64,000 nt of DNA, taken from positions 1,612,001-1,676,000 of the forward strand of contig JAALGY010000054.1 of NCBI GenBank assembly GCA_032358165.1, in the 5' to 3' direction. The notes beneath the pieces were generated by a model. It saw only the letters and a list, made by a program, of their open reading frames with translations, ran no database searches and had not been told where the DNA came from. A program made the position numbers and the translations under genes. Shown one piece after another: positions 49,101 to 60,821 of the stretch. Source of the stretch: Diplosphaera chodatii. Taxonomy: Eukaryota; Chlorophyta; Trebouxiophyceae; Prasiolales; Stichococcaceae. Numbering within the stretch: position 1 is the stretch's first letter; the number at the start of each line of letters is the position of its first letter.

Positions 49101-51960
49101 ATGTTTCTTAGGGTTACGGCATCGGATTCCTGCAGAGCACATCTCAATGAGGCGCCCGACGAGCCGCACCGGCGGCTGGCGGCGGCTGGGCTGCTGGCTG
49201 ACGACATGGTGTTCAACGACCCCTTTGTGACGCTGAACCGTGCGGACCTCTGGTGGGACTACCAGACGCAGCTGCGCGCAGCAGGTGAGTAGCTGGCGTG
49301 CACGGCGCTTGTGCATGCAGGCATGCCAAATCAGCTTGCTAGGAAGGAGCATCACAGGGCTTCTTTCAAGTTGTCATGTGGTCTTGGCCCCGTGCCCCCT
49401 GCCTACCACCTTCCACCCAGAAGCATAGGTGCTCTCACAACCTGCATGCAGGGTGCTGGCAGGAGCTATCGAACTCCTGGGTGGAGATGTCTGATGACCG
49501 GTGTGTTCCCTGATAGGTCTGCTGCGAAGCTCAAGGCAATCTCTGTTTGCACAGTTTCCGTTCGCACAGCACACCAGCCACCTCCAGCACTCGCACATGC
49601 TCCCATCTGATGTTGACAGCCTTTTCCGTTTGCAGGCCAGCAGAGTGGACAGTCTACAACGATGTTCACCTCAACGTCCCCATCCCACAGTGGTACCGAG
49701 ACTTCAGAATGCTGAACCAGCCCCACAACACAGCGACCTGGCCTTTGAAGCCGCTGCTGAAGAGCTCACAGCCAGCAGGTGAGTATGTTTCTCAAATGAG
49801 GGTATGCACGCTAATGGTATGCACAACTCCGGCACTATGTAACCGTATTGACTGTTGGCTGCAGGATCTGGCACTGCGGCGGGTTGGTCCGCAGATGCCG
49901 CTACCGAGCAGCGTCGACAGCAGTCGCGGCAGCAGCAGCCGTGGCAGCGGCAGCAGGCTCCTGAGCAGCAAGCCGCAACCGAGGCGGCCCCCTCGGGTGA
50001 CATGGAGGGAGACTGGGGAGTCGGCCGCGACGCATCTGTCGAGGAAGTCTTGGCGGCTGCGGAGGCGTACAATGCGGCGGAGGAGGCGCGGCGAGCTGCG
50101 TACAACACCGCCGCGCAGTCCGGTGCCGGCGCACGGGACACCTGGCAACGCGAGTCCCCGGCGTGGCTTGGGCCGGGCGACCCGGAGTACGCAGCGCTCC
50201 TGGGCCAGGAGTGGGACGGTCCGGCGGACGGCGCGGCGGCGGCGGCGGCGGGCACAGTAAACAGCGACCCCGCCGCCGCCGCCGCCATTGCCGCCAGCAG
50301 ACCGCCAGGTGCTGCTGGCTGCCCTGCTCCCAACGTAGCCATTGTGTCATGTACTTTGATGCATGTGTCAGGCATGTGGCAATCTGCTTGCAAGTCGGGT
50401 GTGATGCCAGGTCAGCAGTTAGGTGAAACCTCGTCCGTCTACTCGTGGCGCACAGGCACGGTCGAGGACGAGTGGGGCGTGCCGCGCGTGCAGCAGCCGC
50501 TGGCGGGCGACCTGGCGGCGGTGGTCCTGGCCGACGTGTGCACCAGCGTCAACGAGGCGTTCGAGCCGGGGCAGCCGCTGGGCCGCGGCCTGCTCATCTG
50601 CCACGGCAGCGCGCAGGGCGGCCGGCCCGTGGACGCAGCCGCCACGGCAGCTGCCGGACAGGCGCCGCCCGCCAAGCGGGGCAGGGGCCGGCCCCGCAAG
50701 CAGGCGGCCGGCGGCGGCGGCGGCGGCGGCGGCGCAGCCGATGAACAGCCGACGACTGATGGAGCTGCAGACCCGGCGCTGCGGAGGGGCTCCCCCATGG
50801 AGGCGATGCCGTTCATGGACCGCGTGCTCGGCGTGCTGGACATGGGCGAGGCCGGGCGGCGGGCCGATGAGCGGGTGCGCTGTCAGCGCGCACACCTAAC
50901 CCGTACCGTTAGGAACAATGCATCATGGGACAAGGGCCCGCACGCCTGATGCTGGTTGTTTTCTGAAGATGTGTTTCGGGATCCCAGCGAGGCATGCATC
51001 TCTTCAGTCCAAACAGTCTGCAGCTTGCTGCACATGCACCAGGAGCAGGCATGTGCAGGTTGCCCCAGGCTGCTGTGTAGGTCGAGTGACCCGCCTTTTT
51101 CGCTGTGTCATGCAGCAAGCAGCTGAGGGCAGCTGGCCAGCGTCGGCAGCGGCGGACTGGGCAGCTGCGGACGCGGACAGGGCCTCGCCGCAGGCGGAGC
51201 AGCAGCTGCGGGAGGCGTCCGCATCCGCTGCAGATGCTGCTGGGCCCGACGACTGCTCCATTGGCTACCCCACTGCCCGGGTGAGGCTGGCCTGTTGTTG
51301 CCTTGCCCAAGCTGTAGGACGTCATGTTTGAGTTGGTTGTGCATGTGTACTCATGCTCAATGGAGTGTCTTGACACTGCCGCTGCACAGCCTGTCGCCCT
51401 GTGGGTGGCACCACAAGCACGTGCCGTCGAATCTGGTGTGCAGAAAGTGGGGGAGGCTTGGAAGACGGGGCGGTACATCACGCTCAGCTTGACGATCATG
51501 TACCATGTCGACCGTGAGCGCGGCCAGGTCTGACGACCTTCAGTACTCCCCTGTTCGTGCGCTGCTGGCAGTGCTCCATGTCATTACCAGTGTGATGATG
51601 GTGCCTCCGATGTTGGTAGGGTAATCGGGTGAGAACACGTCAACACGCTCAACTTGGGCAAATGCGCCCACCTTCAACCGTCTATCGGGCAAACATCCAC
51701 CTCAGGTCGCTGGAACATGACAGCGCGGACTATGCAGGACTGTGATACTTCATCACAGACTAAGCGCGCACTTTGTGTCGCAGGTGGATCAGGTGCGCAT
51801 TGGGTGGGCAGATATTCAGGCGCGGGGGGTGCCGGAGCAAGACGCTGTGGAGGTGTACCTGCGCCAGAGTGGGCTGCTCGACTGGCAGTACGATGCGGTC
51901 GTCGATGCTCCAGAGACAGAGCAGGACGATCCACTCCTGCGACAGCAGCAGCAATTGTAG
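46147..51960 (+). CDS. Acidic AT-hook protein with probable plastid transit peptide
   Basis: Family not recognised. Exon 1 from 46147 reads MTCASTESSLARQRSLVSPL and ends in phase 1 (donor at 46250); exon 2 (about 46437-46695) joins in frame to give SRRPYRHLTHSRSRTERLQ and then AVFAAAAGNATPPDGDPNG. This Ser/Arg-rich, acid-free start looks like a plastid transit peptide with a cleavage-like VFA/AAA. The body has AAVVADAEWLEPHERDAVQQ (46905-), YESDPGASWTWPEGDG (47535-), DGPWTEDPGEPQEDVFEDGG (47815-), AEFKARIEGLVHRYEAQHLP (48537-), WREYSDIPISYEDIEEVRP (48777-), DMVFNDPFVTLNRADLWWDY (49205-), EWTVYNDVHLNVPIPQWYRD (49640-), an Ala-rich exon, then AKRGRGRPRK at 50671-50700, a canonical AT-hook. The end is GVPEQDAVEVYLRQSGLLDW and a Gln-rich tail. 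A DNA-associated role, perhaps in the plastid nucleoid, is inferred. Confidence 0.6.
47594..47631. repeat. 17-bp direct repeat, two copies
   Basis: CTCCTTCAGTGCCTCAG occurs at 47594-47610 and 47615-47631, in an intron of the AT-hook gene. Confidence 0.9.
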
Positions 51961-52363
51961 CAAGTGCTTCAGTTTGTGGTTTGATCTGATCGGCAGCAGC
52001 CACCGAGGCGACCAACACTACTCAGGCTCCTGTCTTCTGAAGGGGTTTACCCGAGTACAGTCTGGGTCATCAGCGTGTGTACAAGAGGCCTGATCACCCA
52101 AACACTCGGCAGGTGCCCTGATTGCTATGCTAGACACACGGACACAGGCAGCTGTGTCCTCCCTTTTCTCGAACAATACCCTCCACGCTGACCTGAGATA
52201 TGTAGATTGGTTCAATGCGAGAGAACTACTGCAATCATACAACCTGTACACTGTACACTGTGTCACAATGATGACAACAAGCAAGCAGACGGTGGGCCGT
52301 GTGCCGGCGTGGTTCCTGGCAGCTGAAGCCATTGGCAGCCTGACGTACAAGTGTCCCATCCGT
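51961..52363. other. Convergent intergenic region, AT-hook and thioesterase 3' ends
   Basis: About 400 bp between facing stops with no coding signal. It includes a small TGTACAC direct repeat near 52247-52260. Confidence 0.45.
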
Positions 52364-55282
52364 TCATGCATCTGGCATGGTTGCGCTGAAGGAAGCTCTG
52401 CTGCCGATGCCGGCAGGCGGGGAGCCGTCCAGGGAAGGGCGCTGGAACGTCTTCACCTGCAGCGATCTGCGCATCAGCAGCCGGTCCGCCCGCCGCTGCG
52501 CTGCCCCCTGCGCACAGTTCAACGCCTCAGGCATCCTGGAATTCAAGGCGCCTGGCACAGCGACGTCCGCTGCACCGTATGACGTGGTGACAGCAGGTGG
52601 GAAGGTGGACCAACAATGCTTGGGTCATGCTACGGGCACCTTGCAGCGCAGGTGCTCCTCCTCGGTGGAGGGCTCCAGCCTGAAGGGCACCGGCACCGCG
52701 ACCGGCGGCCAGGGCCCCGCCGCGCTGACCACCTGTTAGAGAAAGGCAATCAACCCTGATCATGTTGGGACCCCACACTCATCAGGATAGGTTGTTGGCA
52801 CATATATACGGAACACGAATGGACGGCATAGCTGACCGTGGCAAACGCCGAGCCACAGTGGAAGACGCCGGGTGCCGCGTCGGCGCCGTGGTGGCTGCCG
52901 TTGCTGTCCCCCGGGGCCCCACCGGCTGCGGGCCCGCTGCCAGGCGACTCGCCGTCGACGCAGATGTACACCTCCATGCTGCTGCCGAAGATGCCAGTCA
53001 CCTGCACCGCACAGGTTGGGACTTTCGGCTTTGCAGTGTGAAGCAGCACAAGGGCACGCAAGTGTTATATGGACAGCGCCTGACGATGAGGGAGTTCGAG
53101 AGTCATATTGAGACTATCATGACAAAATGCCAAGCGGGTGCATTCTGCAAGACAAAAGCATGATCAATGTCGGAACAGCAGTCATCTGAGCCACTACTAA
53201 GGGTACCAAAACATCAGGACAGAGGCGGGCCCAGCACCTGCGCGGAGACGTAGAGGATGTCGCCCACGCGGGTGGGGTGGCGGAAGGCGATGCTGTCCAT
53301 GGAGGCGGTGAGCAGGTGGCGGCCGCCGCGCCCCACCCGGCTGGCTGCTATGTATGCCGCCATCTCCATCCACCGCATCACCTGCCGCGCAGCAACACAC
53401 ACCCTCTTCTGTGTCACTTGTTGTATCATCTGTGCTGGATTAACTCGTGTCAGAACATTCCATGTCAAACACAACCAATGCAGGTCATTGGCCACGAGAC
53501 GTAGAGCCACATCCACGCTGGTCCACGCCGCACAGGCTTGGGAAGCTGCCAGCAGCGCACCACGCCGCCAAAGGTGATGGCCAGCGAGTTGGCATGCTGC
53601 GGGAGCACCAGCTGCGTCATGTGCGCCGAGGTGGCGTTGGGCGACACCACCACCTGCCCGCCCTCCCGCCGCATCTGCCACCAGCACAACACGGCTGTGA
53701 GGTTACAGCATCGAAATTGTCAAACTCGTACTACAGCAGGCGATGCTACATCACCTGCTGCAGTCAGCACCGGCTTTTCTGCATTGCGCCACTTTGTGAG
53801 TGAGCCAAAACCTTCTGCGAGGCCGGCCTCGTCAAGCACGCCTCGCACCTCCAGGGCAGGCGCCAGCGTCTGGCCGCCCTGGCGGTGGGTGACGGGCTGC
53901 AGCCGCATGCGCGCCTGCTCCGCGCGCCGCTCCTTACTGGACTTCACCGCCTGGCGCGCCGCCAGCCGGTCCGCGCGCCGCCCCTGCACCACAGTTGCTG
54001 CAGGTGCTGCACACCTACCCTGTAGTGTTGCCATGTTGCTCACATGTAACGCCTCTGGACAAGCGGATGCAGAGCACGCCGCGCAACAGGTGCCTGCTGC
54101 ACACCTCCGCCTCGGCGTGGATGGCCCTGTGCGCCGACTGCGTGGGCACCACCCGGGGCAGCGCCCGCAGCGGGTGCATGGGGCCTGCACGCGGGAGCAC
54201 AATTGGGCTTCATCCGTATTGAAGCTTGGCCGGTGCATGCTTTGTGAACCTGTGTGCCTTGCAGCACGGGTCCAAGCTGCTTCTGCAACGCACCTGCTGA
54301 TCTGGCTGCCACCGCCACGAAGGTGAGGTACGCGGAGCAGCAGTGGTTCCGGGCGCCGGTGCGCATGTCCTCCTCCTCCACCCGCACCCCCACCTGAATT
54401 GAGATTTGTTTCAGTGCGCTGCCCCCAACATACTCAGCTGGCCTGCGGAAAGGACCAAGCATCGCAAGGGTGCAATGCACGTGCATGACCACTGTGTTGC
54501 TCACCTCCATGCTCGACGCAAAGGTGCGGTTCACCATGGCGGCGATGATGGCGACGGAGCCCACGCGGAGTGGCGCCAGGAAGTGCACGGCGTCCACGCT
54601 GCGGTGCGGGCACCCATGCTGAGTTGCACACTTCCTTTCATGCCCCTCGTCACCGCCACGAATCAGGGTGGGATGATCCAGTGTGCTATGGTGGCCATGG
54701 TTTGCCCCACCTCGCCGTGACGCAGGGCCCCTGAGCAACAGCCTTGGCCGCAAGCCCAGCGCAGATGTCGATCCACCTCAGCACCTGCACGGCAGCGCGC
54801 ATCCGTTCAGCGGTGCACCGGTGTAGCCATGGCAGGGTTGCAGACGTCAGAGTGTGCCATGAAGATGTGCACCGCAGACTGACCTGGCCGCCATAGCAGA
54901 TGGCCATCGCGTCCCCCATGTGACCCAGTACCAGCTCGTGCATGACCACGCGTGCCGCCGACATGGGCACATCCGGCGGCTGTTCCGGCTCTACTCGTTG
55001 CAGCATATCGCCAGGCGGGCTTGCAACCGCGCCGGGTGTCACCGATTGCACCTCCGCCCCATTCGCCACAGCTTCACCAGCGGGAGCTGCGAGCTTGGGG
55101 ACGTCGTTTGCTTGCCGTGCCTGCTGCTGGGGCTGCTCTGCCTGCAGCGCATGCCCTGGCTGCAACGCCTCAAGAGCCGCGACCTTGGCGGTCAGCAGTT
55201 CCACCTGACGCTGCAGCTGCTGCACCACATCGGCCGGTGATGCGGTACTCCCGTGGACTTGTTGCTGAACGCCGTTCATCAC
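52364..55282 (-). CDS. Double-hotdog acyl-CoA thioesterase
   Basis: Minus-strand. The N-terminus from 55282 (MMNGVQQQVHGSTASPAD) carries a short coiled coil (QLQRQVELLTAKVAALEAL) and a Pro/Ala/Gln linker. Hotdog 1: VVMHELVLGHMGDAMAICYG (54955-54895), VLRWIDICAGLAAKAVAQGP (54785-54725), SVDAVHFLAPLRVGSVAIIA (54605-54540), FASSMEVGVRVEEEDMRTG across 54515-54350. Hotdog 2: NATSAHMTQLVLPQHANSLA with FGG (53645-53560), VMRWMEMAAYIAASRVGRGG (53385-53330), ASMDSIAFRHPTRVGDILYV (53315-53240), IFGSSMEVYICVDGE (52995-52950). The paired H-x-(N/G)-x-x-(F/Y)GG-like openings and the MEV strand are typical of cytosolic or mitochondrial ACOT enzymes, which cleave acyl-CoA to fatty acid and CoA. After the second hotdog, EPSTEEEHLRCK and AAQRRADRLLMRRS form the C-terminal helix. 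No START domain is seen. The exact last splice is uncertain. Confidence 0.82.
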
Positions 55283-55578
55283 TGAGCTACTTGACGCTGT
55301 CCTAGAGAAAGGAGGTCAAACATGGGCCGGTGGATCGGCAGCAATGGCGATACATGCCCACTTCGATCCAAGGCACCGTTGCCGTGCTCGGCTGCTTGAA
55401 AGGAATGCAGCTGGCTGAGACACTGCACACTAGTGTTTTCCGAGGCTCCACGATCCACACGTGCACCTGCACCTCGGTCAGACCGGAGCATGTGTTGACC
55501 TGTCACACCAAAATTTTGCTCTGCACAGTGTTCGCGCGATCCAGCAGACACCAGACCAGCGACGGAGCGGACAATGGT
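55283..55578. promoter_or_regulatory. Divergent intergenic region, thioesterase and CCT gene
   Basis: About 300 bp between the thioesterase start and the first likely Met of the CCT gene. No clear element. The CCT start is uncertain, so the true gap may be larger. Confidence 0.3.
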
Positions 55579-58500
55579 ATGCCAGCAAATCCGCTGGGGT
55601 TGCTGGATCAGCACCCTGACGGCGAAGACTCAGTGAGTCAGTGTCGTTTACTCGTCCTTGTCACAAGTACAGCCCATCCTTATTTCCACCGAGCAACCCG
55701 ATATTGTCACCAGTCGTCTGAAGATATGTAGGTTTAGAAGACAGCAACCGCTAGGCTGTGTAAGGTTACAGCACCCCAAAGTACAGCATCGCAAAAGCTA
55801 CGGCAAAGTATCTTGCAGCACTTTTGGACCTCCGACCGCGTGGGAGCGAGGTAGGCTTTCGACGGCTGCAGAGCGGTTGGACGGTCGGCGCGGTGTGTTG
55901 CTGCGCGGCAGGGGCCACCGGGTCGCCCGACACCAAACGCTGCGCTGACGTCTTGCCAGCACCTGCCCCGCCGTCCAGGGTACGTCACGCCGTTCTTCGG
56001 TGGATCGCGCCGTGAATGCTGTCAGCCAGCGCTGCCGAGGTCATTGGCCGGGCTTCCTGCGCTGTGGGTGGGTCGATGCACCAAAAACGCTGCAGAGCTG
56101 CGACCCGGAGGGCACGCTCTTACTGCAACCCGCGGTTGCACCGCTGCAGCGCACCTGCAGAGCTTGCACACTTGCCGGCGCAGCTTGGGGCTTCCGGGGT
56201 CTGATGGCCGCTGTTGGACAGGGCTGTAGTACCTGTGGATGTGCAGTGCCGGGTGGACGCACTGCACACCTGCAGCAGCCCGGACGCGACCCCGGTCTCG
56301 GTGCAGGCGACGTGCTGTCGTTGCTGGCGTCCTGAAGGGGGAGCACTTGCACCCACTCCATGTTCTGAGAGTTGGAACGTAGCGCTTGTCAGCGTCATTG
56401 TCATGGTTCCGACACCTGCACCAACCTGCTCATGTTGCTGTGCAGGCGGCACAGCGCATGGCTCGCGCATGATGTGAGAAGACGAGGCGCTGCGGTGCCA
56501 CATCAGCAGCACACTGGGGACCGCTCCTGGCGCGCAGCCTCCAGCTGCGATGCAGGCTGCGCAGCAGCAGCCCCAGGCAGCGCCTGCGCAGGGGATGCAG
56601 CAGCCCGGGTGGCCGGGCATGGCGGCCGCAATGTACCAGCAGGCGGGCATGCCGACAGCCTCCGCGCCCGGGGCGATGGGCTTTGGGTGAGCGCACATGC
56701 TCGCAAGGGTTGCTCACTTGGTCCACCTTTACCACAGGCCAGCACCCTCCCACCATGACGATGTTGCGTCCGCCCTGCTCATGGACGTGCGTTTGATCTG
56801 TGGCGGCCCTCCTGTGCAGATCAATGCCCGCCGCAATGTTGGGTGGCGGCCCAATGAACGGCATGCTGGCCATGAGGATGGCGCCGGGCATTGCCGGCGG
56901 GCGGGTCGGCTCCCCCGCCGACGGCCTGGTGTACTCGCTACCCCTTCAGGTGTTGTCCTGCTGCGTCCATGACCGCTCGGTACGCTGCCAGCGTTCATGG
57001 CCCCTGCAAAGTTTACAGGTAGGTCTGCAGGGTAAACTTTTTGGATGGTCCGTATGCAGGACGCGCGCTTCCACTTCTCGGAGGCCGCCCTGCACGGCAA
57101 CGGCGCGCCCACCAACGACGACCTGCTGACGGCCTTTATGCCGGGGTGCGACGACATGGGCGGCGGCGGCAGCAGCGGCAGCGCGGGGCTGTTCGGCAGC
57201 GCCGGCATCTTCGCCGGGCTGTCCAGCCTGGGGGGCGGCCCCAGCACCGGCGGCAGCAGCAGCCAGCGGGCGGGGACCATGACGCTGCGGCCGTCGCCGC
57301 TGTCCAAGAGCAGCAGCGGCGGCAGCGGCGGGCGGGCGCCCGGCAGCCACGGCGGCTCCGGCAACGGCGGGTCGGGCAGCAACGGCGCCACGCAGCCGCT
57401 GCCCCGTGCCCACCCGCTGCCGCCCTCCAACTCGGTGTCCTCCGCGCTGCCGATCTCGGCGCTGATGTTCCCTGCCGGCAGCATGCACTCTGACGGCAGC
57501 ATGCCGCTGGGGTCGATGCTGCGCGCCCCAGCGATGGCGCCCGCTGCTCCCGGCCAGCCGCCGCAGCAGGAGCAGACCAGCCAGCGGCGCCCCCACGAGG
57601 CCGGCGGGCCGCTGCTGACTGTGCAGCAGGCGCAGCAGGACATGCAGCGCTTCCTGAACGCGGAGCCCGCGCAGCAGGTCGGCAGCGGCACCGGCACCGG
57701 CGCCGCCGCGAGCGACCACGCAGCCGCCGTGCAGCCGCAGCAGAAGCCACAGCCGCAGTCCGCCTTCACGGGCTACAACGCGCCCGCGGCCAAGCCGCAG
57801 GCCAGCGGCCAGCCGCAGCAGCAGCCGGTGCTGGCGGCCCAGGCCAGCATGCAGTCGCAGGCCAGCATGCAGCAGGCCTGGCCGATGACGCCGCAGCAGC
57901 AGTGGGCCGCCATGCAGTGGGGCGCGAGCCCGCAGCAGCAGGCGATGGCGATGCAGCAGCAGCAGGCGATGGGGGTCGCCTTCGCCCAGCAGCGGCCCGT
58001 GGCGCAGCAGCCCCCTGGCCAGCAGCCGCAGGGCTCGGCCATGCCGGGCGGGCACTTTGCTGGGGCACCGCCACAGCAGGCGCCCGCTCCTCCGCCAGCC
58101 TCCGGCCAGCAGACCTCGGGCCAGCCGCAGTCGCAGCCGGAGCAGCAGCAGCCTGGGGCCAACCCCGGGCAGCAGGCGCTGCCGCCGGGCCTGTCGCAGC
58201 AGCAGCAGATGGCGATGCTGCAGTGGCAGCAGATGCAGCTGCAGCAGATGCAGGCCGCATTTGCGATGCAGCAGCAGGCCATGGCGAGCGGGCAGCAGGT
58301 GCCGTTCCCGGCACCGGGGATGGGCCCCTTCGGCAACCCGTACATGGCGCAGTTCCCCATGTCGGGCGGCATGTGGCCGCCGCAGCTGAGCGGCGCGCAG
58401 CTGATGATGATGCAGCAGCAGGCGCAGCACGCCTCGATGCAGCAGCAGGCGATGCAGCAGGCTCAGGCGGCGCAGCAGCAGTCCCAGCAGCAGCCGCCGG

Positions 58501-60104
58501 CGCAGCAGCAGCAGCAGCAACAGCGCGCCTCCCAGCCGGTCAGCCAGGGCGTGCCACAGCAGCCGCAGCAGCAGCAGCAGCAGCCGCCAGCATGCTGCGG
58601 CCCCGCAGCCGTGCAGGCGCTGCTGCAGCCGGGGATCGCAAGCGCGCACAGCTCCGGCACAAATGCAGCTCTGCAGCAGCAGTCGCAACAACAGCAGTCG
58701 CAGCAGCAGCACCAGCAGGCGCCGCCGTCGCTGCAACACGCACCCAGCAGCTGCCTGCAGAACAGCGTTGCCCCCATGAGCGGCGTGATGCCAGGCGCAG
58801 TGCGCACAGTGTCCAATGCTACCAACCTCACGCTGTCAGACGCTGGCGTGGCGCACATCAAGTGGGAGTACGGCGGCAGCTCTGCGGCCCTGCAAGGTGC
58901 CTGCCTTTTGCAGGCTGCACCCTTTGTCTGCACACTGTGGAGCCTCGTGTGATGTGCTGTCGAGCGTGGCGGTCAACCTGTTGCAGTCCAAAGAGCGTCC
59001 GCCGCTTCGTGAAGTGGTGCCGCCTGCCAATGTGGCGCACATCAAGTGAGCCCGGCACACGATCTGCGCCTGACACACGTCTTGAGCTCACCGACTTCTG
59101 CCTTGACGCAGGCAACGGCTCGGACCCGGGTAGCGCGGGGCGGTCGTCGGGCGGCGCCGCGGTGGTCCCGGAGATGGCCGCCGGCGGCATGCGCTCGGGG
59201 TCGGCCGGCAGCGGGGGGCTGGGCGTGCCGCAGGTGCCCGCCTCCGCGCTGCTGGCCGGCGCCCTCATGCCGCCGCCCTACCCATCCGGTGCGTCCAGAA
59301 AAGAGGCCGCTGCTGTGCTCGGCAGGGAACCTCGCGGCCACGGGCCGCTGGTGCTCGTGTGTGGTGCGAGTGAGAAGGTGGTGTGCAGACCTGCGCGATG
59401 CTGGGACCACAGCAGCACCGCGTCCCGGCGTGTCGGGTGCCTTTCATGCGGGTGTGTCGTGCGCGCTGCCAGGCGGCGCGCCCATGACGCGGGCGGAGCG
59501 CGTGGACCGGTACCGGGAGAAGAAGGCCCGCCGCACGGACGGCGGCGCGGTGCGCTACATCGCCCGCCAGCAGAACGCCCACAGGTGTGGCACAAGCAAA
59601 GTGCCAGCATGGCTCTGCCCACAGAAGTGCTATGTGCGCATGACTGGCAGCATTGGCGCGGTGGTTGCGCCCGACTGCTCAACTTGTCAAGCATCTTTGA
59701 CGCGCCGTCGCAGGCGGCCCCGCATCAAGGGGCGCTTCGTGAAGGCCGGGGAGCTGGCCGAGTACCTGGCCTCCAACCCCGGGGTGCGCAGCCCACCAGC
59801 GACCCTGCTGCTTGCTGATGTTACCACCTCTTACTACCCCAGTCTCAGAACCTGATGTCTTTCAGAGCGTGTCCCTGTGCCGGACCTCAGCTCTGTGCTC
59901 GTCGTGCAGGTCACCGTCACGGGTGCCAACAAGCTGCTGGGGCTGCCTGAGGATGGCGACACATACACCTCGCAGACAGATGTGGGCGACGACTCCACCG
60001 CCGTCGCACTGTCAGCGCCCGCGCAGCAGGCGCACGTCGTGCCGACCGTCAGCAACGTCAGCAACGTCATTTGCTCCTCCACACCGCCAGCTGCAACAGC
60101 CTAA
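55579..60104 (+). CDS. Glutamine-rich CCT-domain transcriptional regulator
   Basis: The C-terminal CCT domain is clear over two exons: MTRAERVDRYREKKARRTDG and AVRYIARQQNAHR (59484-59585), then RPRIKGRFVKAGELAEYLAS (59716-59775). This matches the CCT motif of CONSTANS-like, TOC1/PRR and related proteins, including the RYxxKKxxR and RPRxKGRF(V/A)K ends that act in nuclear import and DNA or NF-Y binding. Upstream, the exon 57051-58900 is Gln/Met/Ala/Pro-rich, an activation-type region; 59112-59290 is Gly/Ser-rich. Earlier exons include 56510-56689 (MQAAQQQPQAAPAQGMQQPG) and 56823-56948 (MLGGGPMNGMLAMRMAPG). A last exon (59910-60104) ends CSSTPPAATA. No B-box or receiver domain was found, so it is not a typical CO or PRR. 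The 5' end is weak; MPANPLGLLDQHPDGEDS at 55579 is a plausible first exon. Confidence 0.75.
58848..59048 (+). repeat. 17-bp direct repeat in CCT gene
   Basis: GTGGCGCACATCAAGTG occurs at 58848-58864, coding VAHIKW in the Gln-rich exon, and again at 59032-59048 in the following intron, where the same frame gives NVAHIK-stop. Confidence 0.85.
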
Positions 60105-60821
60105 CTCCCTGCGTTGCCCCTGACATTGGGGCTTGGGCAGCAGCAAATGCTGCGCAGCCTGGCAGAAGCTCCTCTTCTGACAGAGCAACTCTGCAGCAGG
60201 ACTGATGGCTGCGATCAACAACTGATAATATCTCAGCACAGATGACATGCGCGTTGCGCAATAGGCAACTGCCACTGGTGGCCGGGCAAGTTGGCGCCGC
60301 CGCTGAACTGCGCGTGCCTGATCATCCACATGGGCTTGATGTATCATTCGCTGCGATTTGACATACCTGCCGCCCGCAGTCGGTGTCAGAGCCCGGCGGC
60401 CGGGCAGCATTCCTTTGATTGGGACTTCTTTATGCAGCCAATTCGACCGCAGTGGTGATGACTATCCCTTGTCTGGATGTGGCGACGCACTGCAGCGGCG
60501 CCTTCACGCTGGTTTCAAGCGTTGATCATGCCTGTTGTTGTTTGCTTCACCACCATTAATTGCATTGGGCGGGCTTGTGTAAGAATGCTATCTCACAGCT
60601 GACAACAAGTAACCAGGCACATAGCTGTTGGTGCCACGCCTGCAGTTCAGGACACCAGGAACCAAACACTCATGAGTTGGAGTACAGGGTGGCACTTGGC
60701 AGTCCAGCAGCCCAACAAGGGTTTAGCGCTGGCTGAGCTTTCAAGGGCTGAACGTGTGACACTCGAAGGTGATGCTATAGATGAGGTAGTCGTCGATCGA
60801 CCTCCTGGCTGTGGAGGCAGT
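60105..60821. other. Intergenic region between CCT and DCP5/LSM14 genes
   Basis: About 715 bp. TGTAA at 60578-60582 lies about 475 nt after the CCT stop and could end that transcript. The rest should be the DCP5/LSM14 promoter and 5' UTR. No coding signal. Confidence 0.45.

Noticed and set aside
56946..58739. 597-residue minus-strand open frame, Leu/Arg-rich
   Set aside because: It is the antisense of the CAG/GCG-rich CCT exon; repeats keep all frames open. No domain is present.
57902..59818. 638-residue plus-strand open frame, Ala/Gly-rich
   Set aside because: Frame-shifted shadow of the same exon; it crosses clear introns and does not contain the CCT motif.
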